From the NCBI GenBank assembly GCA_047967505.1, contig CM106538.1: a DNA stretch of 64,000 bases. The stretch is one strand, 5' to 3'. The stretch's first letter is position 1, and every line of letters starts with the position of its first letter. The notes under the pieces were generated by a model, which was given only the letters and a program-made list of their open reading frames with translations, did no database searches and was not told the origin of the DNA. The position numbers and the translations under genes are program-made. The DNA comes from Dipteris shenzhenensis (taxonomy: Eukaryota > Polypodiophyta > Polypodiopsida > Gleicheniales). Of this stretch, positions 1-11,289 are shown in pieces.

Positions 1-758
1 CCTATTCTCTTTAGAATTAACCACGGCCCACAGTATCGAGGTGATAACTTAGCACACTCTCCTGAAGTCAACGACTTCGAGTGCGAAGGAATTATGAGAA
101 AAACTTTTTCTCCTTCTTCAAATACTCTTATAGACCAATTTTCATCCGCATACACTTTGGCTCTATCCATAGCCTGGCGGATATTAGCTCTCGCAAGTAC
201 TAGCATCTCGCGCATCTGAACTACAAAGTTCGCGGCACTAGGCACTTTCTGAGGTACTCCAACTATAGTTGGATTGGCTGGCCTATAACCATAGTTCAGT
301 TCAAACGGACTGAACCCAGTAGATGAATGTTTCCTATCATTGTAGGCAAACTCCAACAATGGCAACCACTTGTCCCATGTATGTTGCCTCAATGACACAT
401 ATGCCCTCAGCATATCCTCTAAAATCTGGTTGACTCTCTCCGTCTGACCATCCGTCTCAGGATGATCCCCACTACTCATTCCCAACTCAGTCCTTAGTGT
501 CTCAAATACCGCTGTCCAAAAGTGACCGGTAAACCTGACATCTCTGTCTGACACTATGGATCTAGGCAATCCATGCAGACGAAATATATGTCTAATAAAC
601 AAATCCGCTACTTGCGGGGCACTAACAGACTCTCTAGTCGGAATGAAGTGAGCCATCTTGGTTAGACGATCAACCACCACAAGGATAGAATTATACCCTC
701 CTTGTGTTACAGGTAGCCCTGCAATAAAATCCATGGAAATGCTCTCCCACTTAGTGGT
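1..758 (-). pseudogene. Integrase core of G1, shifted frame, partial
   Basis: The minus strand continues the integrase in a different frame from the upstream ORF. It shows SMDFIAGLP (first catalytic Asp), the VVDRLTKMAHFIP block, IVSDRD (second Asp) and ETDGQTERVN (catalytic Glu), then FAYNDRKHSSTGFSPFELNYG. The DDE triad is present. The C-terminal part and 3' LTR lie beyond the left edge, so a chromodomain cannot be checked. Confidence 0.9.
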
Positions 759-3700
759 ATTTCCAAGGGCTGTAAAAGTCCGGGTGGCTTCACCCGCTCG
801 GCCTTACTTACCTGACACGAGAAACACCGTGTCACATACTCATGAATATGCTTTTTCATCTTTGGCCAAAAGAAATCTCGCTTCACGAGATCATATGTCT
901 TCTCGACTCCTGGATGTCCCGCACACGGGCTATCATGGCATTGTCGAATGACTCTCTGCCTGAGATCATTCTGACCAGGTACTACAACCTTGCCATTTCT
1001 AACTAGCATACCATCCCTTATGGTATATCTTGCATGAGTTTGGCCTTTTCTGGATGCCAGGTCATCCTTTTTATTTTCCCCGGGTTTTAACACATGAGCC
1101 TTAGGCCATAAGCTCTGGACAAACTCGTCCACCTTCTGAGTTTCTCTGATCTCGGTCATTAGAGTACTCTCTAATACCGTGAAACTCAGGTTGTGCATAA
1201 TGCGAGACAACGCATCAGCTACCTTATTGTCTTTTCCTCTTCGGTACCGAATCGTTAGATTAAATTCCTGCATGAGCTCTGCCCACCTAGCTTGGCGGCC
1301 CCTCAAGTCAGGCTGTTTACAGAAATGTTTCAGAGTATTATGATCCACATCCACATAAAACTCTGAACCATACAGATAATGCCTCCATGTTTTCAAAGCA
1401 TGGATAACCGCATACAACTCCAATTCATGAGTTGGCCAATTCCTTTGAGAGGGAGAAAGCTTCTTGCTTTCGAAGGCTACTGGCCTTCCCTCTTGAAGGA
1501 GGACTGCTCCTACCGCAATGCCACTTGCATCGGTTTCTAGGAACAACGGTTTCTGGGGATCAACTATTTTTAACACCGGTCCTGTGACCACAGCTTGTTT
1601 TATGGTGTTAAAACTTTCCTGTTGATTCTGTCCCCAAACAAAAGGTACTTTATCTGAGGTCAGATCAGTCAATGGCGATACTATTCCGGAATATCCTTTG
1701 ATATGCCTTCTATAAAACTGGACAAATCCCAAGAATGATCGCAACGCGGTCAGACTCTGAGGGATTGGCCAAGTTAGTATCGCAGCCACTTTCTTCGGAT
1801 CCATTTCTACCCCCTGTGGAGTAATTATGAACCCTAAGTACTCAAGCCTAACCATACACAGTATAGTTTTCTTTTTATTCACGTAAAGACTGGCTTTCCT
1901 CAAAGTACTGAACACTATTCTTAAGTGTTCACGATGCTCAGTAACACTTTTACTGAATATCAGGATGTCGTCAATAAAATGTACTACGAACTTTTCGATA
2001 TACGGACGTAGTAAATCGTTCATAAGCATGACGAAGGTCGCTGGAGCATTGGTAAGTCCGAAAGGCATTACCAAAAACTCATAATGACCAAACCTGCTCC
2101 TAAAAGCGGTTTTATGCACATCCTCGGCTCTAATCCGGATCTGATGATAGCCGCACTTAAGATCTATCTTGCTGAAAATCACGGCTCCATGTAATGCATC
2201 TAGCAAATCATCAATCCGAGCCATCGGATACCTGTGCTTAACAGTGATATTATTCAATGCTCTGTAATCTATACAGAGGCGAAACGTATCATCCTTTTTC
2301 CTCTTTAATATCACTAGTGAAGCAAAAGGTGAGAAACTTGGTTGAATCTGCCCCAACTTGAGATATTCTTCCAGTTGCGTACGCACCTCCGCTTCTTCAG
2401 TAAAACTCATTCTATAGGGAGGTCTATTTACAGGTTCTGTCCCCAGGATCAGTTCAATCTTATGCTGAACTTTCCGCTCTGGAGGTAACCCATAAGGTAG
2501 TTCATCCCTAAAACATTCCGAGAACTCCTCTGTTATAAGATTAGCCAGCTTGGCCATCTCACCACTTTGCGTAACATCAGTGCTAGTCGAAGAATCATCC
2601 ACCGACTCTACCGATGCTGTGCAAAGGTATAAAAACTCTACTTGAGCCTTTCTGATTTCCATCACGGAAACCAACGGTCCCTGAGGTATATCTTTTACAC
2701 CTCGCAAGACATAAAGCACATCATTCATCTTGAATTGATATACGTGCTTTTTCCAATCAATGGCTGGATTCTTCCTAGAATGCCACGCCATTCCCAGGGC
2801 TATATCTGCATGAGCAAGCTTGGTCATTTCAAAATCAAGCTTCTCAGCATAGTCCTGAATCCGAAGCTCCAACTGGGTAACCCTTTGGTCCCATACTTCA
2901 GTTGAACTTCCATCTGCCATCCTGACTGTGTACGCATAGTCAGATGGACTTGTCTTTAGTTTCAGCCTCTTCACGAGCTTGGAGTTAATCACATTGTGAG
3001 TTAACGCCGAGTCAAACAACACAATGACATCATGACTGGCCACTTGCCCTTTCATTTTAATTAACTCCGTATCATTGAAGGCTGTATACCCCGTTGCTGC
3101 GGGCTTAGATAGGATGTTATCAGGTGCACTCGTCATTAACTTAGCAACAGACACACATAACAAACAAGGTACTAACCTCTGAGAAGATTCCGCTAGCTGA
3201 ATCTGCATCTCTTCCGCTCTGGGACTTCCCTGCATCTCCACGTCGCACTCTGAGATCACCATCTCAGCCATCCGACGATCTTTATTACGTGGACAATCTC
3301 TCCACTGATGAGGTTGAAGGCAACCAAAGCATAAGCCTTCTCTCCTCCCTTTTTCCCTTTGTTCTGGGTTCAAGGGAGACTTAGACCAAGCCCGGGCTGC
3401 CATTGGGGTTACTTTCCTCTTCACTCCAATGGTGGTACTTGGTTTAGGAGTTTCAGCCGGTCTCGCCTGCTTGGCTTGACCACTCGGCTGCGAACCACTC
3501 CCTCTACTAGCCCACTTCTTCTTAAACCCAGATTTCTTCGGATACCCATACTGGGTTCCGACCTGTGCAAACCCACTTGGCTTGCTGCCCTTGGCATCCT
3601 CGTAGTTCAGGGCTATAGCTATTGCATCATCTAGCGTGTTCGCGTACTTAGCCCGAACTTCCATTTTTGTTCGATCATTCAATCCAAATATGAAATCTTT

Positions 3701-3775
3701 CACTTGGATTGATTGAGGCAGGGGTTCGTCAACCTTCATTACACTCTCTCGAAACTTATCAGTGTATTCTGCCAC
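707..3775 (-). pseudogene. gag-pol polyprotein of G1: zinc knuckle, protease, RT, RNase H, start of integrase
   Basis: A 1022-codon open frame. Visible in order: end of gag (VAEYTDKFRESVMK); a zinc knuckle CFGCLQPHQWRDC, one residue shorter than the usual CX2CX4HX4C; a retropepsin site reading LFDSALTHN where DSGATHN is usual; reverse transcriptase with RLCIDYRALN, KIDLKCGYHQI and catalytic box HFIDD (usually YLDD/YVDD); RNase H with LETDASGIAVGAVL; and the integrase zinc region (HPGVEKTYDLVKRDFFWP, CFSCQ). The frame leaves the integrase at about 758 through a one-base shift. This encodes the replication enzymes of a gypsy element. The altered protease and RT motifs suggest decay. Confidence 0.92.
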
Positions 3776-4384
3776 TGATAAATTTCTCTGACGAAGGTTC
3801 CTATATTGATCCCAAGCTCGGGATGCCTCGTCAGGAGGTAAGAAGTGTTTCCTGAACTCTCTTTTAAACCCCTCCTAGGTAGTGGATGCTATGCCATCTT
3901 TTTGTTGTTTAATCCACCACCGATCCGCTGCCTCACTAAACATATGGGTGGCCTCGCGGATCTTTTTGATGTCATTTCTGATCTCACAAATGGCGAACGC
4001 CTCGTCCCATTTGTGTAACCAGGTCTCAATGACATCGGAGCTACGGTCGTTCATCCGACCAGATTACTTTTCCGGTCTGTAATTAGCAATATTTGGCACT
4101 TTAGCCTTCCTAGGCTCGACCGTATGGACACTAGACTCTAGTTCCATTGGAGCCTTTCCCTTCTCTTCTCGAGAAGGTCTGGCAGACATACTCTGTAACA
4201 CTCTCCTAAGTTCAGATTGCTCTGCGTTGGCTTGTAATTGCTGCGCTAACAACTGTTGTAAGGCATCCTCCAGCAATGCAATCCTGCCAGATAAAGTGTG
4301 AGCTACTGGGCGCGATCCCTGCTGGGTCGGCCGGACTCCTGATTCACCAGGGTCCCTCCTGGAAGCCCCTTCATCTGGTTCCAT
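3775..4384 (-). pseudogene. gag N-terminal part of G1, broken
   Basis: The first ATG is at 4384 (minus). The opening 106 codons are polar with a predicted coiled-coil stretch (LEDALQQLLAQQLQ) and end near 4064 at a frame break. The next stretch in another frame reads like the retrotransposon gag core (ETWLHKWDEAFAICEIR, then FSEAADRWWIKQQ) and contains an in-frame TAG near 3877 before joining the long pol frame at 3775. This supplies the capsid-like protein of the element. Assignment rests on position between leader and zinc knuckle plus the gag-like core. Confidence 0.75.
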
Positions 4385-5362
4385 TTAGTTCAGTAGGTGT
4401 TTTGTTTTGGGGCTTGTGTGTTTTTTTTTAAAAAAATAAATAAACACCCCTAGAACACTGTAATCACAAGCTGACACAATTCAGGGTACTGACACTCTGA
4501 ACACAATTCCCTATACTAGGGAATTCCTGCAATCCCACATTCACACTGATCAAGCATTTAACACAGGCATATATCACAGATGGCGCTTTTCCCTATACTA
4601 GGGAAATTTCTGCAAATAACTCAGACTCAACCACACAGGCATAACCCGTCCTTACTGCCACGCTGAAACCTCATGCGTGCTGTCCTTTCTATGGAAGTAG
4701 TGCGTCACCCAGCTAATTAAGGAAGAAAAAAAAACAACACAAAGCAAAGGGGGATCAAAGAAAGCTCCCTGGTCAAGCTGCGTCCAATCGGTGTCTCCGG
4801 ATCCTGCAGCCTCTGCGTACTGCTTGCTCATGAGTAATAAGACTTCTCTGATGTCGCATATCCTTCAAATTGTGCTGTCCACGCCAACCTACGGACTGTT
4901 TATAGCAGACGCAGAAATGTGAAAATGAGCGTCGATCAAATTCTCCGTTAGACCCACGAAACACCCTCGATAACCGCTCGTATCACTGTCGTAGCTCCCC
5001 AGGTGTCCGTCATGGTTCCGTTGCAGTCGCCCTATACTATCCGTTAAAGGCACGTATAAACCTTCCCTTGAAGTAATCCAGCGCCCCGCCGATTCGTAGG
5101 CCCATCAAACCATTACGGGACTCCACGTCATCTCGCCCGTTACTGGTTCCGTGCACGCTGCCCGTCGACTGGCGCTCCACCGAAGTTTCGTCGCAGCCTT
5201 ACCGTCGTCACCCTCGGTTGATCCGTCACCAGCGCTCCACCTTCTTTAGCCTTCGTGGACGCTCCCGCTACGCTCTTCCAAGATCACGTCTCCCCTTGGA
5301 CTTTCCGCTCTACGACAGCTACGTAAGCCCGTGTGCGTCCCTTCTCTCATTCCAAGCCATGA
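4385..5362 (-). other. Untranslated leader of G1
   Basis: About 980 bp between the primer-binding site and the first gag ATG. Only short meaningless reading frames occur. A homopolymer stretch (t8 then a6) lies near 4422. No host gene signal is seen. Confidence 0.6.
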
Positions 5363-5374
5363 GCTCTGATACCA
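5363..5374 (-). promoter_or_regulatory. Primer-binding site of G1 (initiator Met tRNA)
   Basis: On the minus strand this reads TGGTATCAGAGC, complementary to the 3' end of plant initiator methionine tRNA. It lies two bases inside the LTR end and fixes both the orientation and the LTR boundary. Confidence 0.9.
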
Positions 5375-5376
5375 AC

Positions 5377-5841
5377 TGTCACACAACTATTCTCTACACT
5401 AATCTCTACTGCAGATCACGGGAGTAGCACCCTGATTCTCCTCCCAGCCTATTCTGCCAAGACTTCCAAGCAAGAGAGAGATCTACATTCGAAATCACAT
5501 AAAAATCAATTCCTTCTCTTCTCTCACTAGCCTTAGCAAACCCCAAATCCCTAGATAGATCTAGATGCCACATGTCATCCATATAGGGCCTTCCTAATGC
5601 AACATTTCACCCCTCTCTTGGGATGCATTTAATTCCTTGCCCCTAGGCACAATCTTTGCACTAGGCCCTTGGTCTCAGATCTATCTAGTCTGGTGCTATC
5701 AGCCCTCACCTAGGACCTTGACATTAAATCCCTCCCGATCATTTACATGAAGCGCAAACACATATATTACAAAGATAGATCCTTTAAGGGAAATGTCGAC
5801 TGATTCTTCCGAGGTCATGCTACCTCGGCTAGAGCGTAACA
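5377..5841 (-). repeat. 5' LTR of gypsy element G1
   Basis: 465 bp. On the minus strand it begins TGTTACGCTCTAGCC and ends with GACA, giving the TG...CA termini of an LTR. It is placed by the adjacent primer-binding site two bases internal to it. The partner LTR is off the window. Confidence 0.8.
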
Positions 5842-6503
5842 TCCCATGAAGATTATGCATTTTAAAACATCTCTATGCTCCAGATCTCTCTTTTTATGTC
5901 AAGGTACTCAGCCTGGATAGTCCTCCAAAATGAATGAAATAAACTATTGTGTTTTTGTGTGTTTTGTAAACACCTCTGGTCACCTTATGATGTAGGCCAT
6001 GTGTATGTTTTGCTCCATGGTACCTCCTGCAGACATTGTGTGCATGTACATGCAGGGGAGATAACCATTGTGGAAGGTCTTTTTATATCCCTTTTGTTTA
6101 CCTTACACCCATGGGAACACTTGCTAGCATGAAAACCTAGCCATAGATTTATCCTTGACCACCATGAGATGGCATGAGAAACTATGAGACTAGATGTATC
6201 CTTGACATAGCCTGAGGCATTTCCTTGAGGGCGGGTTTGTTGGGATAACTCAAGGTGTATGCCTCAGGCACACCTTATGTTTCTATGTGTGTGTGCTAGA
6301 GGCACAGTTAGGTGGTGGAAAGCCACATAGGATGATTGAGAGAATCTAGGAGCAGATTGAGGAGATGATTGTGGAGCTCTGAAGTCATCAGTGATGTTAG
6401 TGAGCATGTATGAGGTGCCTACTTAAGGACCTCACTCTTCTTCATTCTACAAGCAAGTAATGCAAGTATTTTGAGTTTGTGTCCACTCTTTCCTTTCCTT
6501 TCA
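5842..6503 (+). mobile_element. 3' end of a copia-type element with LTR (tentative)
   Basis: A purine-rich tract (GAGGGCGGG, about 6227-6235) is followed at 6238 by TGTTGGGATAACTC, the usual polypurine tract then LTR start. The candidate LTR runs to about 6503 (ctttca) and ends in a pyrimidine-rich stretch. Nothing coding is recognisable in 5842-6230. Without a partner LTR this remains tentative. Confidence 0.4.
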
Positions 6504-6941
6504 GTTTACCAACAAGGTGGGCGAACAAAAGTGCTGAAAAGTCTTGCAATCCCAAAGGCAGTGCTGTGTTGTCTCCAAAGCAAAAAGGCAGCGAGGGCAA
6601 GAAGGGTCAGCTCCGAACTTGGACCTCCAATGGTTTACTGCTATCCCACCATGAATAGAAAGCCAAAAGAAGAGAGTGATTTTTCTATTCCGGTGGGATT
6701 TCCAGAGTCTCTGCCAAAAAAATTTCTGCAAGTCAAAAGGAATCTGAGAGTTCTCCCAATGATGAGCTCTGGTGGGCCTCCAACCCCTACAGCTGAGCTG
6801 GAATTTCCTGGCATTACTGACCGTGTAACGAAAGAAGGGGATGCCCTTCTCTTGGTGCCCGTCATCTATCCATTCCCATTCCAATTGATTTTGGATTTGT
6901 GGCAAGGACACCTTGGACCGGGAGGATGATTTTGGTTTCAA
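6501..6941 (-). pseudogene. L1-like LINE fragment: C-terminal zinc domain (zf-RVT)
   Basis: A 146-codon minus frame with EWEWIDDGHQEKGIPFFRY, then NRKITLFFWLSIHGGIAVNHW and CPRCLFALETTQHCLWDC. This is the reverse-transcriptase zinc-binding region at the C-terminus of plant LINE ORF2. It matches the same region of copies at 26196-26620 (+), 28371-28660 (-) and 56060-56420 (+). Both ends are truncated. Confidence 0.85.
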
Positions 6942-7595
6942 TTGGATTCGGAGACTTATCTTTGTCAGATATGTGGCCTACGGCTAGGATTGAACTGCAG
7001 CTTGCTCCCTGTCGTAAGCCTGACCTCCCTACCTACCCAACTTCCTTCCCCTCAGGCTCCTTGCCTTTCCGACTCGGGACATATTCTTCTATCGGTTGTA
7101 GCTGCTTGCTCAAAATGGGATTTCAGCTCCAGGCCAACACCCTTTGAAAATCGTGATTTCTGCTCATGTGCTTTGAACTGATCTAATCTGTGAATTGTCT
7201 CCAGAACTAGTGCCTAAAGCTGCTCCATTTCGACTCCAAATCTAGGGCCTCAAAGCTGCTCCATTTTGACTTTCAATCTAGGCCAAGAAAGCTATTTCTA
7301 AAGTCGCATTCACTGTTTTTGTTCCTGCGTGTGGGAATAACTGCAGGCCTTGCTTCTCATTTTCCATTTTTCCAGCAACAAGCTTCAGCCCAAAAATACA
7401 CAATCCATAGCTTCACCTTCGAGGTTTACTCAGCCACTCCCTTCCTATCATCACCTCCTTCTCTCCCCGCTCAGCCCCTCTCTCTCCCCCCTCTCATCCC
7501 CTCCTTCTTCCTCTATCTAACTCCTCATCCCCAAGCATTCCCTAGGTTGATCAGGCACGGAACTCACTATACCTCAACATTGGGACTAAGGATCA
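6942..7595. other. Intron sequence without recognisable genes
   Basis: Short unrelated reading frames only. Pyrimidine-rich stretch at 7436-7520. A near-repeated phrase (ctagggcctcaaagctgctccatttcgac-like) occurs twice around 7205-7290. No transposon domain is recognised until the LINE at 7608. Confidence 0.4.
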
Positions 7596-7607
7596 ACCTC
7601 GGCATTT

Positions 7608-7848
7608 TTTTTTCCCAAGAAAATTAGTTCATTAAGTATGAATGAAAAAGGTGAGAGCAAGCTCAAATACGGGAGTACATCATGCAATGCATGAGGAAAA
7701 AACAGCTCAAAGTGAGCTAATAAAGAACCAAGGCGAAGGCTGAAAATGCCATCTCAACCTTGAAGGAAACTCAAAGAAGAAAGGAGGTCCTCTCCAAACT
7801 TTGAAAAAAGTAACTCTCCTGGCAGTGGCTGCTCTGGAGGATCCCTGC
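7608..7848 (-). mobile_element. 5'-truncated L1-like LINE 3' end with target-site duplication
   Basis: 241-bp minus-strand insertion flanked by the perfect 12-bp duplication acctcggcattt (7596-7607 and 7849-7860). Its T-rich left side is the poly(A) tail. The body matches the 3' UTR of the LINE family seen at 15791-16099, 26900-27219 and 27693-28000 (conserved words: GAGCTTGCTC, CATACTTAATGAA). It interrupts the degenerate gypsy pol that follows. A textbook truncated target-primed insertion. Confidence 0.9.
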
Positions 7849-7860
7849 ACCTCGGCATTT

Positions 7861-9260
7861 GAAGGTAGCTCGTTGGGTTTGAGAACATGATAATCTTCTA
7901 GCAGCAGTAATTGATTTTTTCCAAGAATATGCGGATGTCTTTTCCTAGTCGTACAAGGATCTGAAGGGGGTGCCGGCTGAGTTCATGGAGCACCGCATTG
8001 ACTTATACCTTGCTGCATACCTAGTGGTTAGAGCACGATACCCCATGAATCCCAATTATGGTAAGACTGTCCAAACTGATATACAAAAATTGGAGCGCAC
8101 AGGGTTGATCTACCTAGTAGATTACTCCAATTGGGTCAACAGAATTGTCATTGTGCCCAAAAGAGAGACCGGAAAACTCCAGGTATGTGTTGACTATAGG
8201 AGTTTGAATGCTGCCACATGACATGATAGGTTTTCCCTCCCTTCGCTACCAAGCTGTTGGAGACGTTGGCTGGTCATGCTCTGTACTCATTCATGGATAT
8301 AGCAGATACAACCAAGTTCGTGTCAGAGAAGAGGATCAGTCAAAGATCACATTTGTCAATTGATGAGGGACGTACGCCTACTAGATGATGCCCTTTGGGG
8401 TTGTGTAATGCATTGGCAACATCTAACGACTTGTCACCAAACTCTTTTAGGAGAATATTGGCAAGTTTCTTGAGATCTGTTTATATGATTTCTCTATTTT
8501 CAATGGTAAAAGTGCCTCCCATCTTGATCCAGAAATACAAAATCATCATCTATAGTGAATCCTGACAAGTGCTTCTTTCTCATGCTCAGAGGTGTTCTCC
8601 TTGGTCATATTGTTTCTGCCAAAGGAATGACTATACAGATCCAACTAAGGTAGAGGTGATAATCTCCTTGCATATTCCTTGTACACCCAAAGAGGTGGAC
8701 TCCTTTTTAGGGCATGGGGGATATTACATGAGGTTCATACATTTCTATGCAGACATTGTTGTGGCACTAATAGAACTTCTCTACCAGGACTTGTCTTTTG
8801 TTTGGTCCCCACCTCAACAACTAGCATTCGATAATCTCAAGGACTGCTTGGTTAAGGCCCCAATTCTAAGATAATTGGACTGGGACATCATTTTTCATGT
8901 TCATATGGACGCTAGTGGATTGGCAATTGGTGCTATACTGGCTCAGCTAACAAGGACCACAAGATTTTTGATTTGCACATGTACTTTGCCAACTGACAAC
9001 TGAATGGAGCAAAACGCAATTGTAGTACCACAGAAAGGGAGGGTCTAGGCATGGTTTATGCCATGACCAAGTACGGCCACTACCTCTTGGGAAACAAGCT
9101 TATAGTCATCACTGATCATCAGGCTCTTAAATACTTTATTGTATAAACCTACTCTTGGGGTCGATTGAGCAGATGGATTCTTCTTTTTCAGGAATTTGAA
9201 TTTGACATTGTGGTGAGGGCCTGCAGAATGCTTCAACCTACAGACAACTTGTAAAAGCTA
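7861..9260 (+). pseudogene. Degenerate Ty3/gypsy pol (RT and RNase H), G2
   Basis: Begins in the pre-RT region (FFQEYADVFS; VPAEFMEHRIDL), then RT blocks (TGLIYLVDYSNWVNRIVIVPKRE; LQVCVDYRSLNAAT), cut by a stop at 8219. Further RT-like stretches follow in changing frames to 8560. 8569-8874 carries the connection region (PKEVDSFLGHGGYYMRFI; FVWSPPQQLAFDNLK), then RNase H remnants (VHMDASGLAIGAIL near 8900; VITDHQALKYF near 9110-9140). The catalytic aspartate box is not intact (CLYDFSIF). Many stops and frameshifts mark an old dead copy, unrelated in sequence to G1. Confidence 0.88.
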
Positions 9261-9269
9261 AGTTCCGGG

Positions 9270-9660
9270 GAAGCACCCATTGTTATTGAGGATGAATTGC
9301 CCGATGCGGGCCTACTGCTTCCTACCATGGTATGATAACATAGAACATTTTATAGAGGGTCTCATCCATCTCATTCCAAAGGGAGGTTGCAGAAATTTGG
9401 TGTCACAATGGAGGCCTATCACTCTTTTGGGCACCTTTATACGAAATTCTGGCAAAATCAATTAGTCTATGTTTGCAGCCCTTTCTCTCGAATCTCATTC
9501 ATGACACGCAGACATGGTTTGTGTATGGGAGGAGCATTTTTTATAATATCTTCTCCTTTTGGGAGGCTTCACATTGGGGTATGCATACCGGCCAAAAGAT
9601 AGCCATTCTACAATTGGACTCTGAAAAAGCTTATGGAAGGGTTAGATGATGCAAGATTGA
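9270..9660 (+). pseudogene. L1-like LINE reverse transcriptase fragment
   Basis: Reads EGLIHLIPKGG then SQWRPITLLGTF in one frame and continues in others with the RT block equivalent to HDTQTGFVHGRSIFDNIFSFWEA of the copy at 24195-24656. The order and spacing match that copy. Truncated on both sides and frameshifted. Confidence 0.8.
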
Positions 9661-9884
9661 TAGTATTTTTGTGAAGTTGATGGCAATAGCTTTACCCTTG
9701 TCTAAGGAAAAGGCATGGACACATAAAGTGGGTGAAGGTACAAGAAGATCGATCACGAGCGGTTACTGCAAGCATGAAAAAAGACATCCCACAATAGGTG
9801 CTAACATATGCAAAGAAGTTGATGAATGAGCACCAAATGAGAATAACGAAAAAAATCAATCATGGCTCTTTTTTGTGTGGCAAA
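9661..9884. other. Unassigned sequence between LINE fragments
   Basis: No domain recognised. May include diverged LINE sequence continuing from 9660. Confidence 0.3.
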
Positions 9885-10190
9885 AATAGACCTTCATTAA
9901 GTATGAATAAAACCCGCAAGAGCAAGCTCAAGACAGAAATACATCATGCAATGCATGAGAAAAAACTCCTCAAATTGAGGCAAGGTTGAGGCTAAAAATG
10001 CTACCTCAACCCTGTGGAAGACTCTGAGAAGAAGGGGGAGCCCCTCCATCCCCTGAGGAAAATAGCCCTCCTAGTAGTAGCTGCCCGAGAGGATCCTTGC
10101 ATACTCATCCAACTAGCCATCAAAGTATATATAGTGTCTGTCCATATATTGGCCAAAGTGCGGGAGGGGTGAACTTGGGACCCATCCAAA
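9885..10190 (-). mobile_element. 5'-truncated L1-like LINE 3' end
   Basis: The minus strand matches the LINE 3' region: last coding stretch (MASWMSMQGSSRAATTRR), then the conserved 3' UTR with GAGCTTGCTCTTGCGG and CATACTTAATGAAG next to an A-rich end near 9885. Homologous to 7608-7848, 15791-16099 and 27693-28000. The right end near 10190 is approximate and I did not find a convincing target-site duplication. Confidence 0.8.
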
Positions 10191-11289
10191 GCCACTCTAG
10201 AAGAGATAAGTTCAGAATTTGGAAAGCTTGTGGAGTTTAAGGGAGTTACATATGAAGAGTTCCTAGTTGATGATACCACGCTGATCCTGCAACTTACAAA
10301 AAATAAGGCGGTGGTTGGTCACACAAAGGCGCCAAAAATGAAGGCATATGCACCATGAAAGCATCAACTTCAGACAATCAGGCGAATGCAGCTAGTTTCA
10401 AGGGCTGATAGAAAATGTGCTCATCTTAAAGGGTGCGAAATAAAGGCAGATACTTCTCCTAACTGTGCAATGAGATGGGCTGTTTGCTCCTTTTTGAATC
10501 AAATTCCACACAGGATGAGTTTTCCTTAGCTTGGGTCCAAACTTGGTGTTGCACCTCCTCAACATTCTTGGTTGGGCAGAGGACCAGCTCCTATGGTTTT
10601 CCAGGTCTTCTCTTAATACTGTAAGCTCCTTGTTGAGCTTCTCATTTTCCAATAGATAACTGGAAATCAATATTTGCCCCAATATCCCTGTTGCATTGCA
10701 TCTTTGGGTTCAAAGTTTCAAAAATATCACTTTACATCCTTGACTTGAGAGCATCCACCTTTTTAAGTTGCTCTTCAATGCTACACGAGATTCTTGTTTT
10801 CTGCCACACAAGGCCTATGCTGTGTCCATGCATTGCATAGCAGTAGCTATGTGCAGGGATAGTCCAATTTTCAGTGCATAGCAGTAGCTATGGTGCTACA
10901 TGTGGCTAGGACCTTGGTTGTGTTGTCTAGGTCATTTGGGGTCCATGATTCAGGGGTTTAACACATTGTATCTGCTGTTTTTACTCTCAGAAAAGGGTGA
11001 TGAAAAGGAAAGACAATAAAGAGAAGCACTATGGTTTCTCTCTACAGTATCTTAAAGAGAGGGACTGGGGGCATCGTGGAAAGCCATGATCCCATCAGGA
11101 AGGTGAGTGGGTTTGAAAGAGAGTGGCTTAGCTATGGACAAAGAGAGAGTTGAGCTATAAAGGGAGCTGGATGAAGGGAGAAAAGCAGATGGGGAGATTG
11201 TTTCTGCATGCACTTAAACTTTTGATTGTGTGGTAAGATATCAAGGTACTTTGTGAGGTTTTTTTTCTTAGCTTTTGTAATTCTTTCAG
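10191..11289 (+). other. Mannosidase intron, end of upstream intron
   Basis: No transposon domain or exon recognised. The stretch ends in a pyrimidine-rich tract and ttctttcag at 11281-11289, the 3' splice site of the first exon in the window. A lysine- and leucine-rich minus frame at 10398-10682 has no family I recognise. Confidence 0.5.

Larger units (their letters stand above)
1..5841 (-). mobile_element. Ty3/gypsy LTR retrotransposon, 5' portion (G1)
   Basis: Minus-strand element running off the left edge. From right to left it has a 5' LTR (5377-5841), a primer-binding site, a leader of about 1 kb, gag, protease, reverse transcriptase, RNase H and integrase. The order PR-RT-RH-IN identifies Ty3/gypsy rather than Ty1/copia. 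The second LTR lies outside the window, so target-site duplication and age cannot be judged. It sits in the mannosidase intron upstream of 11290, antisense to the gene. The frame is broken by a nonsense codon near 3877 (TAG where gag homology suggests a Trp codon), a break around 4064 and a frameshift near 758, so this copy cannot make a full polyprotein. Confidence 0.93.

Noticed and set aside
658-951. 97-codon + frame opposite gypsy integrase
   Set aside because: Shadow of the minus-strand integrase; no domain of its own.
1-5841. Endogenous pararetrovirus instead of gypsy
   Set aside because: An integrase with DDE blocks, an LTR and a tRNA-Met primer site are present; no movement-protein-like domain seen.
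10398-10682. 94-codon minus frame with coiled-coil-like N-terminus
   Set aside because: No neighbouring transposon or exon context and no recognised family.
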